DNA of 64,000 nt from Thauera terpenica 58Eu (lineage in GTDB: Bacteria; Pseudomonadota; Gammaproteobacteria; Burkholderiales; Rhodocyclaceae), in the NCBI RefSeq assembly GCF_000443165.1, contig NZ_ATJV01000001.1, positions 62,001-126,000 of the forward strand. Reading direction: 5' to 3'. The position numbers and the translations under genes were made by a program. Below the pieces are notes generated by a model, which ran no database searches, was not told where the DNA came from, and worked only from the letters and a program-made list of their open reading frames with translations. How positions within the stretch are numbered: position 1 is the first letter of the stretch; the number at the start of each line of letters is the position of its first letter. Below are positions 1 to 8,261 of the stretch, in pieces.

Positions 1-1
1 C

Positions 2-709
2 TCCTTGATGACGCCGCTGCTGGTGCTGATGTTCGGCATCCACCCGTCAGTGGCGGTCGGCACCGACCTGCTCTACGCCGCGATCACCAAGGCAGGCGGC
101 ACGCTCGCGCACGGACTGAAGGGCTCGGTGGACTGGAAGATCACGCGCTTGCTCGCCACCGGCAGCCTGCCCGCGGCGGTCATCACCCTGGTGCTGGTGG
201 GTCGTTACGCGCCTGGCGGGATAGACGGCGCTGCCAGCCTGATCAAGGTCGCGCTCGGTGTCGCGCTCGTCCTCACTGCAGTGGCGCTGATCTTTCGCAA
301 GCGCATCCAGGCCTTTGCCCTCGCCCGCTTCGGCGGCCAGCCCGACCCGGTGCGCACCGCCCGCCTCACCATCATCACTGGTGCGGTACTCGGCGTGCTG
401 GTGTCGATTTCCTCGGTGGGTGCAGGCGCCCTGGGTGTCACCGCCCTGTTCTTCCTCTACCCGGCGATGCCGGCGCTGCGCATCGTGGGCTCGGATATCG
501 CCCATGCCGTACCGCTCACCGCGGTTGCCGGCATCGGTCACTGGATGCTCGGCAGCATCGACTGGTTCTTGCTCGGCAGCCTGCTCGTTGGCTCGCTGCC
601 CGGGATCTGGCTTGGCAGCCACATCTCGGCCAAGGTCTCCGATCGCGTCCTGCGCCCCATCCTGGCGACGATGCTGATGCTGGTCGGCGCCAAGCTGATA
701 TCGCACTGA
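2..709 (+). CDS. TauE/SafE-family membrane permease (5' end cut by window)
   Basis: The frame is open from the first bases, so the N-terminus lies outside the window; about 235 residues are visible. It is a chain of hydrophobic helices with the glycine-rich style of TauE/SafE (DUF81) permeases, including GTDLLYAAITKAGG near the visible start and a second, similar half containing GSDIAHAVPLTAVAG. The two related halves fit the internal pseudo-repeat of this family. Members export sulfite or sulfonates, or take up sulfate-like anions, across the inner membrane. Position 83 bp ahead of cysI on the same strand suggests a role with sulfate or sulfite here, but the substrate is inferred from context only. 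Confidence 0.85.
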   Translation, partial: SLMTPLLVLMFGIHPSVAVGTDLLYAAITKAGGTLAHGLKGSVDWKITRLLATGSLPAAVITLVLVGRYAPGGIDGAASLIKVALGVALVLTAVALIFRKRIQAFALARFGGQPDPVRTARLTIITGAVLGVLVSISSVGAGALGVTALFFLYPAMPALRIVGSDIAHAVPLTAVAGIGHWMLGSIDWFLLGSLLVGSLPGIWLGSHISAKVSDRVLRPILATMLMLVGAKLISH

Positions 710-792
710 AAACACGGGCCCACATCCGAGGCACCGGAGCGCTCCTCACGAAGCGCTCGCTACTGACCGAATACAAAACAGAGAGAACCCAC

Positions 793-2475
793 ATGTACCA
801 ATACGACGACTACGACCAGCATCTGCTCGACGAACGTGTTGCACAGTTCCGCGACCAGATGGGGCGCTTCCTCGCCGGGGAGCTCTCGGAGGATGAGTTC
901 CGTCCGCTGCGCCTGCAGAACGGCGTCTACATCCAGCGTCACGCGCCGATGTTCCGCATCTCCGTGCCCTACGGCCATCTCGCCAGCCGCCAGCTGCGCA
1001 AACTCGCCGAGCTGGCGCGCAACCATGACCGCGGCTACGCCCACTTCACCACCCGCACCAATGTCCAGTTCAACTGGCCGGCGCTGGAGGCCATTCCCGA
1101 GATGCTCGCCGAATTGGCCAGCGTGCAGATGCATGCCAACCAGACCTCGGGCAACTGCATCCGCAACATCACCGCCGACCCCTTCGCCGGCGTGGCGGTC
1201 GACGAGGTGGCCGATCCGCGGCCTTTCGCCGAGATCCTGCGCCAGTGGGCGACCTACAACCCCGAGTTCGCCTTTCTGCCGCGCAAGTTCAAGATCGCCT
1301 TCAACAGTGCCGCTGAAGACCGCGTCGTGCTGCGGGTGTACGACATCGGCCTCAGCCTGGTGCGCAACGACGCCGGCGAACTGGGCTTTCGTGTGCTCGT
1401 CGGCGGTGGTCTGGGCCGCACGCCCATCCTGGCCGAAGAGATCGCGGCCTTCGTGCCCTGGCAGCACCTGATCAGCTACTGCGAGGCCATCCTGCGCGTC
1501 TACAACCGCTGGGGCCGGCGTGACAACGCATGGAAGGCGCGCATCAAGATCCTGGTCAAGGCCCTCGGCGTCGACGCCTTCCGGCGCGAGGTCGAGGACG
1601 AATGGGCGCTCGCCAAGGACGGCCCGAGCACCATCACCGAGGCTGAGTTCGCCCGCGTCGCCGCGCACTTCAGCCCGCCCGCCTACGACAAGCTGCCCGC
1701 GCATGATGCGGAATTTGACGCCCTGCTCGCCACCAACAAGGCCTTCGCCAACTGGGTGAAGCGCAACGTGCGTACGCATCGCCAGCCCGGCTACGCCTCG
1801 GTGATCCTGTCGCTGAAGAAGACCGGCACCGCGCCGGGCGACGTCAGCGCCACGCAGATGGACCACATCGCCGCACTGGCCGACCGCTTCAGCTTTGGCG
1901 AGGCGCGCATGCTGCACGAGCAGAACGTGGCCCTCGCCGACGTGCGTCGCCAGGACTTGTTCGCACTCTGGCAGGAGGCGCGCACGGCCGGGCTGGCGAC
2001 GCCCAACATCGGCCTGCTGACCGACATCATCTGCTGCCCCGGCGGCGACTTCTGCAGCCTCGCCAACGCGCGCTCGATCCCGGTGGCCGACGCCCTCCAG
2101 CACCGCTTTGACGATCTCGACTACCAGCACGACATCGGTGAGCTCGACCTCAACATCTCCGGCTGCATGAACTCCTGCGGTCACCACCACGTCGGCCACA
2201 TCGGCATCCTCGGCGTCGATAAGAACAACGAGGAGTGGTACCAGATCTCGATCGGCGGCACCCAGGGCAATGGCACCACCCTGGGCAAGGTGATCGGCCC
2301 CTCGTTCGCGCTCAATGAAGTGGTGGGCGTGGTCGAGCAGCTGCTCGAGACCTATGTAGACCTGCGCCATGAAGACGAGCGCTTCATCGACACCGTACAA
2401 CGCCTCGGCATCGCCCCCTTCAAGGAGCGCGTGTATGCCGAGCGCCAGCCGCAAAGGAAACCCGCCCATGTCTGA
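793..2475 (+). CDS. cysI: Sulfite reductase hemoprotein (nitrite/sulfite reductase family)
   Basis: 560 residues, normal for the siroheme/[4Fe-4S] subunit that reduces sulfite to sulfide in cysteine synthesis. Two ferredoxin-like half domains and two siroheme domains are expected. The cluster-binding cysteines are seen in CCPGGDFCSLANARS and, further on, NISGCMNSCGHHHVG, which match the paired Cys motifs that hold the bridged cluster and siroheme. An Arg-rich siroheme-binding segment (HFTTRTNVQFNW) lies near residue 80. No flavoprotein subunit (cysJ) is present nearby, so electrons probably come from ferredoxin or another donor. The stop codon overlaps the next gene by 8 bp, indicating translational coupling with the DUF934 protein. 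Confidence 0.95.
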   Translation: MYQYDDYDQHLLDERVAQFRDQMGRFLAGELSEDEFRPLRLQNGVYIQRHAPMFRISVPYGHLASRQLRKLAELARNHDRGYAHFTTRTNVQFNWPALEAIPEMLAELASVQMHANQTSGNCIRNITADPFAGVAVDEVADPRPFAEILRQWATYNPEFAFLPRKFKIAFNSAAEDRVVLRVYDIGLSLVRNDAGELGFRVLVGGGLGRTPILAEEIAAFVPWQHLISYCEAILRVYNRWGRRDNAWKARIKILVKALGVDAFRREVEDEWALAKDGPSTITEAEFARVAAHFSPPAYDKLPAHDAEFDALLATNKAFANWVKRNVRTHRQPGYASVILSLKKTGTAPGDVSATQMDHIAALADRFSFGEARMLHEQNVALADVRRQDLFALWQEARTAGLATPNIGLLTDIICCPGGDFCSLANARSIPVADALQHRFDDLDYQHDIGELDLNISGCMNSCGHHHVGHIGILGVDKNNEEWYQISIGGTQGNGTTLGKVIGPSFALNEVVGVVEQLLETYVDLRHEDERFIDTVQRLGIAPFKERVYAERQPQRKPAHV

Positions 2476-3022
2476 GCAGCTCATCAAGAACGGCCGCGTC
2501 GTCACCGACCCGCGCCTTATCGTCACCCTCGCCGAGGGCGAGGCCCCCACCGACATTGCAGTCCCTGCCGGCCCCGTGCTGGTGCCGCTCGCCGTATGGC
2601 AGGCGCGGCGCGAGGAGTTGCTGGCGCGCGCGCGCAGCGGCGAACTCGGCGTGTGGCTGGCTGCGGGTGAGGACGTCGCCGCGCTCGCCGACGATGTCTC
2701 ACTGTTGAGCGTGATCGGCCTGCAGTTCCCGAAATTCACCGATGGCCGCAGCTACTCGGCCGCCACCCTGCTGCGCACGCGCTACGCCTACCGCGGCGAG
2801 CTGCGTGCCATCGGCGAGGTGTTGCGCGACCAGTTCAATTACATGACGCGCTGCGGCTTCGACGCCCTGCAGCCACGCGCCGGGCGCTACAGCGACGCAC
2901 AGCTCGAGGCTGCGCTCACCAGCATCGCCGACTTCACCCAACCCTATCAGCACTCGGTGAAAGACCCGCTCCCGCTCTTTCGCCGCGTCAGTCGTGAAAA
3001 CAGCCAGGAGGTACAGGCATGA
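2468..3022 (+). CDS. DUF934 family protein, CysI partner
   Basis: 184 residues from the ATG that overlaps the end of cysI (MSEQLIKNGRVV). An in-frame extension further upstream lies inside cysI and is unlikely to be used. It carries the typical DUF934 core FPKFTDGRSYSAATLLRTRY. Members of this family (COG3749, annotated as probable oxidoreductases of sulfite reduction) regularly sit next to single-chain CysI in proteobacteria that lack CysJ; the biochemical role is not settled. The stop overlaps the cysH start by 4 bp (ATGA). Context makes a supporting or electron-transfer role in sulfite reduction likely, as inference. Confidence 0.9.
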   Translation: MSEQLIKNGRVVTDPRLIVTLAEGEAPTDIAVPAGPVLVPLAVWQARREELLARARSGELGVWLAAGEDVAALADDVSLLSVIGLQFPKFTDGRSYSAATLLRTRYAYRGELRAIGEVLRDQFNYMTRCGFDALQPRAGRYSDAQLEAALTSIADFTQPYQHSVKDPLPLFRRVSRENSQEVQA

Positions 3023-3789
3023 ACGCGAGCATCTCCATCCTTCGTCCTGGCAGCAACAACCCGGCCACTCACCCCGAGCTCACCGACACCCTGCGCGCCA
3101 GCGTCGCCGCCAAGGCCAGCGCGGCCCTCGCCGTGCTGCGCGCAGCGCTTGAGGAATTCGGCAGCGCGGGCGAGCTCACCTTCGCCAACAGCTTCGGCGC
3201 CGAGGACATGGTGCTGACCGATCTGATCCTGTCACAGGCGCTGCCGATCGAGATCTTCTCGCTCGATACCGGTCGCCTCCCGGCCGAGACCTACAGCCTG
3301 ATGGGCAAGGTCGAGCAGCGCTATGACGCGAAGCTGAAGGTCTTCTTTCCCGACGCCACGGCGGTCGAGACCCTGGTGCGCAGCCACGGCATCAACGCCT
3401 TCTACGACTCGGTCGAGCTGCGCAAGGCCTGCTGCGGTGTGCGCAAGATGGAGCCGCTGCGCCGTGCTCTGGCCGGCAAGAAGGCCTGGGTCACCGGCCT
3501 GCGTGCCGCGCAGTCGGTGACGCGCAGCGCGCTGCCGCTGCGCGAAATGGACCTCGCCAACGGCCTGGCAAAGCTCAATCCGCTCTCGGACTGGAGCGAG
3601 ACCGAAGTGTGGGCCTACATCCGCATCAACGAAGTGCCCTACAACGCGCTCCATGACCAGTTCTACCCCAGCATCGGCTGCGCCCCGTGCACCCGTGCCG
3701 TCGCACTCGGCGAGGACGTGCGCGCCGGGCGCTGGTGGTGGGAAGACCCCGCCTCCAAGGAGTGCGGCCTTCACGTCAAGGCGAGCTGA
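3019..3789 (+). CDS. cysH: Adenylylsulfate (APS) reductase, assimilatory
   Basis: 256 residues of the PAPS/APS reductase family, which reduces activated sulfate to sulfite with thioredoxin. Near the start FANSFGAEDMVL marks the nucleotide-binding fold. A Cys-Cys pair (138-139, KACCGVRK) and CAPC (221-224) form the [4Fe-4S] ligands that mark APS-using enzymes rather than the E. coli PAPS type, and the catalytic Cys is 249 in the C-terminal ECGLH motif. No APS kinase gene is visible in the cluster, which agrees with direct APS use. It overlaps the DUF934 gene by 4 bp and lies within one cys operon. Confidence 0.95.
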   Translation: MNASISILRPGSNNPATHPELTDTLRASVAAKASAALAVLRAALEEFGSAGELTFANSFGAEDMVLTDLILSQALPIEIFSLDTGRLPAETYSLMGKVEQRYDAKLKVFFPDATAVETLVRSHGINAFYDSVELRKACCGVRKMEPLRRALAGKKAWVTGLRAAQSVTRSALPLREMDLANGLAKLNPLSDWSETEVWAYIRINEVPYNALHDQFYPSIGCAPCTRAVALGEDVRAGRWWWEDPASKECGLHVKAS

Positions 3790-3792
3790 AGC

Positions 3793-3942
3793 ATGAACAC
3801 CAGACACTCCGTGCAGCGCGTGCACAGCGCTGATGTGGGCGCACTGCGCCACCTGCAGCATCGCCTGCTTGCGCTCCGGGCCGGTCTGAAGGCCGCGCTG
3901 CGTGCCTTCCGCAAGCACTCGACCAAGCATCCGCAACGGTAA
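3793..3942 (+). CDS. Small basic ORF between cysH and cysD (49 aa, unrecognised)
   Basis: An ATG three bases after the cysH stop opens a 49-codon frame that ends 7 bases before the cysD start, so it fills the gap almost exactly. The product begins MNTRHSVQRVHSADVG and is rich in Arg, His, Leu and Ala; residues about 15-45 could form one amphipathic helix. I recognise no family. A weak purine stretch ends the cysH gene and might serve as ribosome site. The tight fit argues for a translated gene or a coupling spacer, but a chance frame in GC-rich DNA is possible. Confidence 0.45.
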   Translation: MNTRHSVQRVHSADVGALRHLQHRLLALRAGLKAALRAFRKHSTKHPQR

Positions 3943-3949
3943 ACCCATC

Positions 3950-4864
3950 ATGTCGACCCTGATCAAACAGACCTTGTCCCACCTTGACTGGCTGGAAGCT
4001 GAAGCCATCCACATCCTGCGCGAAGTCGCCGGCCAGTGCGCCAACCCTGTGCTGCTGTTCTCTGGTGGCAAGGATTCGCTGTGCCTGCTGCGCCTGGCTG
4101 AGAAGGCTTTCCGCCCCGGCCGCTTCCCCTTCCCGCTGCTGCACATCGACACCGGCCACAACTACAAGGAAGTGACTGACTTCCGCGACCAGCGTGCAGC
4201 CGAGCTCGGCGAGCGCCTGATCGTGCGCTCGCTGGAAGATTCGATGGCGCGCGGCACCGTGGTGCTGAAGCATGCGGGTGAGTCGCGCAACAAGCATCAG
4301 TCGGTGACGCTGCTCGAGGCGATCGAGGAGTTCGGTTTCGACGCCTGCATCGGCGGCGCCCGCCGCGACGAAGAGAAGGCACGCGCGAAGGAGCGCATCA
4401 TGAGCTTCCGCGATGAGTTCGGCCAGTGGGACCCGAAGAACCAGCGCCCCGAGCTGTGGAACCTGTATAACGCGCGCCGCCACCAGGGCGAGAACATCCG
4501 CGCCTTCCCGATCAGCAACTGGACCGAGCTCGACGTGTGGCAGTACATCGCCCGCGAGCAGCTGGAGTTGCCGTCGATCTACTTCGCCCACACCCGCCCG
4601 GTGGTGCGCAGGAACGGCTTGCTGCAGCCGGTCACCGAGCTCACGCCGGCAAAGGATGGCGATGTGGTCGAGGACGTGCAGGTGCGTTTTCGCACCGTCG
4701 GTGATATCAGCTGCACCGCGCCGGTGGAGTCCGACGCCGACACCGTGGAGAAGATCCTTGCCGAGACCGCAACGACGACCATCACCGAGCGCGGCGCAAC
4801 GCGGATGGACGACCAGACCTCGGAAGCCTCGATGGAGCAGCGCAAGAAGGAAGGGTACTTCTGA
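3950..4864 (+). CDS. cysD: Sulfate adenylyltransferase subunit 2
   Basis: 304 residues, the usual length. It is the catalytic ATP sulfurylase subunit that makes APS from ATP and sulfate. The PP-loop SGGKDS is at residues 38-43, followed by HIDTGHNYKE, GGARRDEEKARAKER and the family C-terminus MEQRKKEGYF. Start chosen at MSTLIKQTLSHL, which fits the family N-terminus; an in-frame codon further upstream would add non-conserved residues. The partner GTPase cysN follows about 430 bp downstream, separated by two palindromic repeats, which is unusual because cysD and cysN are normally adjacent. Confidence 0.97.
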   Translation: MSTLIKQTLSHLDWLEAEAIHILREVAGQCANPVLLFSGGKDSLCLLRLAEKAFRPGRFPFPLLHIDTGHNYKEVTDFRDQRAAELGERLIVRSLEDSMARGTVVLKHAGESRNKHQSVTLLEAIEEFGFDACIGGARRDEEKARAKERIMSFRDEFGQWDPKNQRPELWNLYNARRHQGENIRAFPISNWTELDVWQYIAREQLELPSIYFAHTRPVVRRNGLLQPVTELTPAKDGDVVEDVQVRFRTVGDISCTAPVESDADTVEKILAETATTTITERGATRMDDQTSEASMEQRKKEGYF

Positions 4865-4961
4865 GAGCTGTTTTTGGCTGTTTGTGCTCGACGGTTCGGC
4901 GGCGGGACGCATGCAGGGTGTTCCTTCCGGGGCTGTTGAAAGCGGCAGGCTGGAAGTCACC

Positions 4962-5071
4962 GGCTCCAGGAGGGATGCGTACGGGGCATTCCTTCCGAGG
5001 CTGCGGAACTCGCCCTTCGGGCTCAGACAGTCCTCGCCTCTTCACGAATGCCCCGCACGCATCCTGGAACC
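4962..5071. repeat. Palindromic repeat, copy 1 (cysD-cysN gap)
   Basis: A long imperfect inverted repeat: the left arm 4962-4991 (ggctccagg...ggggcattcc) pairs with the right arm 5046-5071 (gaatgcccc...cctggaacc). The core (about 4990-5046) holds ctgcggaactcgccc and cagacagtcctcgcc. The same core occurs in reverse orientation in copy 2, so these are two members of one REP/BIME-like family. No reading frame here looks coding. Confidence 0.7.
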
Positions 5072-5130
5072 TTGGTCAAGACACTGAGAAAAAACAGGAC
5101 CTGGCCTGGCCGGAAGAACGAACTCGGCGA

Positions 5131-5237
5131 GCCGGGGATGTGTCGGGTGTTCCTGAAGAAGGCGAGGACTGTCTGAGCCGAGCGCAGCGATGGCGAGTTC
5201 CGCAGCCTTCCGAAGGAACACCCGGCGCATCGCAGGC
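5131..5237. repeat. Palindromic repeat, copy 2, inverted relative to copy 1
   Basis: Arms 5131-5154 (ending cgggtgttcct) and 5214-5237 (starting aggaacacccg) form an inverted repeat. Read on the minus strand, the interior gives ctgcggaactcgcc and cagacagtcctcgcc as in copy 1, so the two elements face each other about 60 bp apart. The remaining bases of the 4865-5296 gap hold no gene; a short AT-richer stretch (5240-5296) carries the AAGGA ribosome site of cysN. Confidence 0.7.
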
Positions 5238-5296
5238 ACGAAGCACATCAAACAATCAGCAAGCGAATTTGAAGAAAGTCTGAAGGAATAAAAACC

Positions 5297-6577
5297 ATGT
5301 CCGCCCTCGAACACCTCCCCGAAATCGACAATGGCCTGCTGCGCTTCCTGACCTGCGGCAGCGTAGACGACGGCAAAAGCACCTTGATTGGCCGCCTGCT
5401 CTTCGACAGCAAGACCATCCTTGCCGACACCCTCAACGCCATGGAAAAAACCTCGGCCCGGCGCGGCATGGCGGAGGTCGACCTGTCGCTGCTCACCGAC
5501 GGCCTGCAGGCCGAGCGCGAACAAGGCATCACCATCGACGTCGCCTACCGCTACTTCACCACCGGCCGGCGCAAGTACATCATCGCCGACGCCCCCGGCC
5601 ACGAGCAGTACACCCGCAACATGGTCACCGCGGCCTCCACCGCCAACCTCGCCATCATCCTCGTCGACGCGCGCAAGGGCATCCTCACCCAGACCCGCCG
5701 CCACTCCTACCTCGCCAGCCTGGTCGGCATTCCCCACCTTCTGGTCGCAGTCAACAAGATGGACCTGGTCGGCTATGACCAGGCGGTGTTCGAGCGCATC
5801 AAGGCCGAATACCTCACCTTCGCCACCCAGCTTGGCATCAAGGACGTGCGCTTCATCCCCATCTCCGCATTGGCCGGCGACATGATCGTCGACCGCGGCG
5901 AGCACCTGCCCTGGTACGAGGGCCCGACCCTGCTCGACATCCTCGAGAACGCCCCCGCCGCCCACACCGAGCAGGCCGAAGACTTCCGCTTTCCGGTGCA
6001 ATACGTCTGCCGCCCGCAGGACTCGGCCAACCCCGAGTTGCACGACTACCGCGGTTTCATGGGGCGGGTGGAGTCGGGCGCAATCGCCGTCGGCGACGCC
6101 ATCACCGTACTGCCCTCAGGTGCGCGCAGCCGCATCAAGAAAATCGAACTGGGCAGCCAGTCGCTGCCGCGCGCCATCCACGAGCAGTCGGTGACCCTGC
6201 TGCTGGAAGACGAAATCGACATCTCGCGCGGCGACCTCATCGTCAAGTCGGCCGAAGCGCCCGTGCCCGTCAAGCACATCGACGCCACCCTGTGCTGGCT
6301 GTCCGAGACCCCCTTGAGCCCGGCGCGCACCTACCTGGTCCGCCACACCACCCGTGAGGTCAAGGCCAAGCTCGCGAAGATCGACTACCGCCTCGACGTA
6401 AACACGCTGGAGCGGGAAGCTGCCGATGGCCTGGCCATGAACGACATCGCCCGCGTCACGCTGAAGCTCGCACAACCGATCGTCGCCGACTCGTATCGTA
6501 GCAATCGCGCTACCGGCGCCTTCATCATCATTGACGAGAGCAGCAACAACACCGTGGGCGCGGGCATGATCGCCTGA
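5297..6577 (+). CDS. cysN: Sulfate adenylyltransferase subunit 1 (GTPase)
   Basis: 426 residues; EF-Tu-like regulatory GTPase that drives APS formation by CysD. Seen: G1 GSVDDGKST (21-29), G3 DAPGHEQYTRNM, G4 NKMDL, then two beta-barrel domains. No APS kinase (CysC) domain is fused at the C-terminus, consistent with the APS-type CysH upstream. A clear AAGGA ribosome site lies 9 bp before the ATG. It is co-directional with cysD but has its own 430-bp leader containing two palindromic elements, so mRNA processing or separate expression is possible. Confidence 0.97.
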   Translation: MSALEHLPEIDNGLLRFLTCGSVDDGKSTLIGRLLFDSKTILADTLNAMEKTSARRGMAEVDLSLLTDGLQAEREQGITIDVAYRYFTTGRRKYIIADAPGHEQYTRNMVTAASTANLAIILVDARKGILTQTRRHSYLASLVGIPHLLVAVNKMDLVGYDQAVFERIKAEYLTFATQLGIKDVRFIPISALAGDMIVDRGEHLPWYEGPTLLDILENAPAAHTEQAEDFRFPVQYVCRPQDSANPELHDYRGFMGRVESGAIAVGDAITVLPSGARSRIKKIELGSQSLPRAIHEQSVTLLLEDEIDISRGDLIVKSAEAPVPVKHIDATLCWLSETPLSPARTYLVRHTTREVKAKLAKIDYRLDVNTLEREAADGLAMNDIARVTLKLAQPIVADSYRSNRATGAFIIIDESSNNTVGAGMIA

Positions 6578-6803
6578 GTTCCCGCCGCGGGCGAGACAGC
6601 GCGATCGAGAACTACATCACGCGGGCAGCAAAGGCGCCCATCAGGGACCTTTACTACTGCTTACAATTGTCGGATGATGCGAAACGCAACTATGTTTTTG
6701 TCATTTTTAGCGCCACTGACCGCCGCTCACCGACAGCCCTGACAACAGGCCAGGAGGTCGATGAAGCGCAAGGTCACGGCCTCAAGCCTGAAGGAAGGGA
6801 ACA

Positions 6804-7541
6804 ATGTACAAGCGAATGATCGTGGTCGCCCTTGCGGCCACCCTGCTGTCCGGATGTGCAGCCACCCAGGTCGCCATCAGCAAGCGCGATCTGGACGTGC
6901 AGACCAAGATGTCGGATACGGTGTTTCTCGACCCGGTAGGCGCGGACAAGAAAACCATCTTCGTCCAGATCCGCAACACCTCCGACAAGCCTGAACTCTC
7001 GGTCCACGATGAAATCGTCGCTGCGCTGGGGGCCAAGGGTTATCAGGTGCTGCAAGACCCGGACGCCGCGCATTACATCCTGCAGGCCAACATCCTTCAG
7101 GTCGGCAAGGCCGCGCCGAGCGCCATCGAGGCCGCCATGCAGCAGGGCTACGGTGTATCCGCGGTCGGCGGACTCGTCCTCGGTTCTGGTGTTGCCTATG
7201 CCACAGGCAGCGGCGGACGTGGAATTGCAGCCGCAGGCCTGATCGGCGCCATCGCCGAAACCGTCGCCGGAGCGGCGGTGAAAGACGTCTATTTTTCCAT
7301 GATCACCGACCTGCAACTCAAGGAACGCATGCGCGGCAAGGGCAAGGCCAGCGTCAGCAGCAGACACAACCTGCGCCAGGGCAACAGTGGCAGCACCCAG
7401 GTTGCGTACGACGAAGAGTCCGAATACAAGTCCTATCAGACGCGTATCGGCTCCACCGCCAACAAGGTCAACCTCGAGTTTGAAGAGGCGCTCCCGGAAC
7501 TGAAGAAAGGCCTCATCACCTCGATTTCCGGCCTGTTCTGA
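6804..7541 (+). CDS. TraT-like outer-membrane lipoprotein
   Basis: 245 residues. Signal peptide with lipobox LLSG-C (Cys18); Ala at +2 predicts outer-membrane sorting. The rest follows the TraT complement-resistance/surface-exclusion family closely: VAISKRDLDVQTKMSDTVF, VFVQ-type IRNTSDKPELS, GAKGYQVLQDPDAAHYILQAN, a Gly/Ala-rich hydrophobic centre, KDVYFSMITDLQ, then YQTRIGSTANKVNLEFEEA. TraT is best known from F-like plasmids, where it blocks mating and complement attack; no transfer genes are nearby, so this is a chromosomal relative of unknown purpose. AAGGAAGGGA precedes the ATG. An AT-rich leader (6661-6710) holds a weak promoter candidate, TTGTCG-17-TATGTT at 6668-6696. Confidence 0.88.
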   Translation: MYKRMIVVALAATLLSGCAATQVAISKRDLDVQTKMSDTVFLDPVGADKKTIFVQIRNTSDKPELSVHDEIVAALGAKGYQVLQDPDAAHYILQANILQVGKAAPSAIEAAMQQGYGVSAVGGLVLGSGVAYATGSGGRGIAAAGLIGAIAETVAGAAVKDVYFSMITDLQLKERMRGKGKASVSSRHNLRQGNSGSTQVAYDEESEYKSYQTRIGSTANKVNLEFEEALPELKKGLITSISGLF

Positions 7542-7568
7542 CCCGCTGCGCGCGTACCAGCGCGCGCT

Positions 7569-7597
7569 TTGCCATTTGCAGCGGCGCTGCCGATAAT
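7569..7597 (+). promoter_or_regulatory. Sigma-70-type promoter for hslR
   Basis: TTGCCA (7569-7574), 17 bp, GATAAT (7592-7597): five of six matches in each box with ideal spacing. The expected start is near 7604, 23 bp before the hslR ATG. An 8-bp stem, agcggcgc (7580-7587) with gcgccgct (7605-7612), straddles the -10 box. Prediction from sequence only. Confidence 0.55.
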
Positions 7598-7626
7598 GTC
7601 GGTCGCGCCGCTCTTACGTCCACGCC

Positions 7627-8037
7627 ATGTCAGTCCGCACCCCCTCCCCCAAGGATTCTGTCCCTCGCACCCGCGTCGACAAATGGTTGTGGGCAGCGCG
7701 TTTCTTCAAACATCGCAGCGCCGCCACCGAGGCGATAGACGGCGGCAAGGTCAAGCTCAACGGCCTTGCGACCAAACCTTCACGCGAGATCAAACCTGGT
7801 GACCGCGTCGACATCACCATTGGCGAAGACACGCGCACGGTGATGGTATGCGCCATCGCCGACAAGCGGGGCACAGCGACCGTGGCGCAAACACTCTACG
7901 AAGAGACCGCGGAGAGCATGGAGGCACGCGAGCGCGCCCGTGAGTTGCGCAAGTTTGCCGCCACCCCGGGCGCTGATCTGCATGGCCGCCCCACCAAGCG
8001 CGACCGCCGCCGCATCGACCGCTTCGGCGGGTTCTGA
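7627..8037 (+). CDS. hslR: Heat-shock protein Hsp15, S4 RNA-binding domain
   Basis: 136 residues, normal for Hsp15. The S4 domain is at the N-terminus: TRVDKWLWAARFFKHRSAA followed by DGGKVKLNG and KPGDRVDITIG. The C-terminal tail is basic (GRPTKRDRRRIDRF), as in the family. Hsp15 binds stalled 50S subunits carrying a nascent chain after heat shock and helps recycle them. Single gene with its own likely promoter. The 224-bp gap that follows shows no gene or clear terminator. Confidence 0.93.
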   Translation: MSVRTPSPKDSVPRTRVDKWLWAARFFKHRSAATEAIDGGKVKLNGLATKPSREIKPGDRVDITIGEDTRTVMVCAIADKRGTATVAQTLYEETAESMEARERARELRKFAATPGADLHGRPTKRDRRRIDRFGGF

Positions 8038-8261
8038 GCACTACCGTGCCTGCGCAAAGCGGGCCAGATCCAGACCCTTGCGTGGGCGCGGGCAAGGGCT
8101 CAAGGGTCATGTCACGGCTTGCGTGCTGACGCTGCGCAGGGCGAGGATTGCGCTGTACGGCTCGGGCAATACGCAGACGCGGCGAACTTGCGGCCTTGTT
8201 GGGCACTCCGACTCACAGGTGCCGCTGCCATTTGCCAGCACACCGTCGCGGAGGGCTTCAC

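Noticed and set aside
760-2739. Long open frame on the minus strand across cysI
   Set aside because: It mirrors a conserved gene, has no ribosome site or family feature, and its composition (Asp/Ala/Val/Gly/His) is typical of antisense frames in GC-rich coding DNA.
7541-7570. gcgcgc hairpin after the TraT-like gene
   Set aside because: Alternating GC self-pairing is common here and there is only a three-base T run, so it was not called a terminator.
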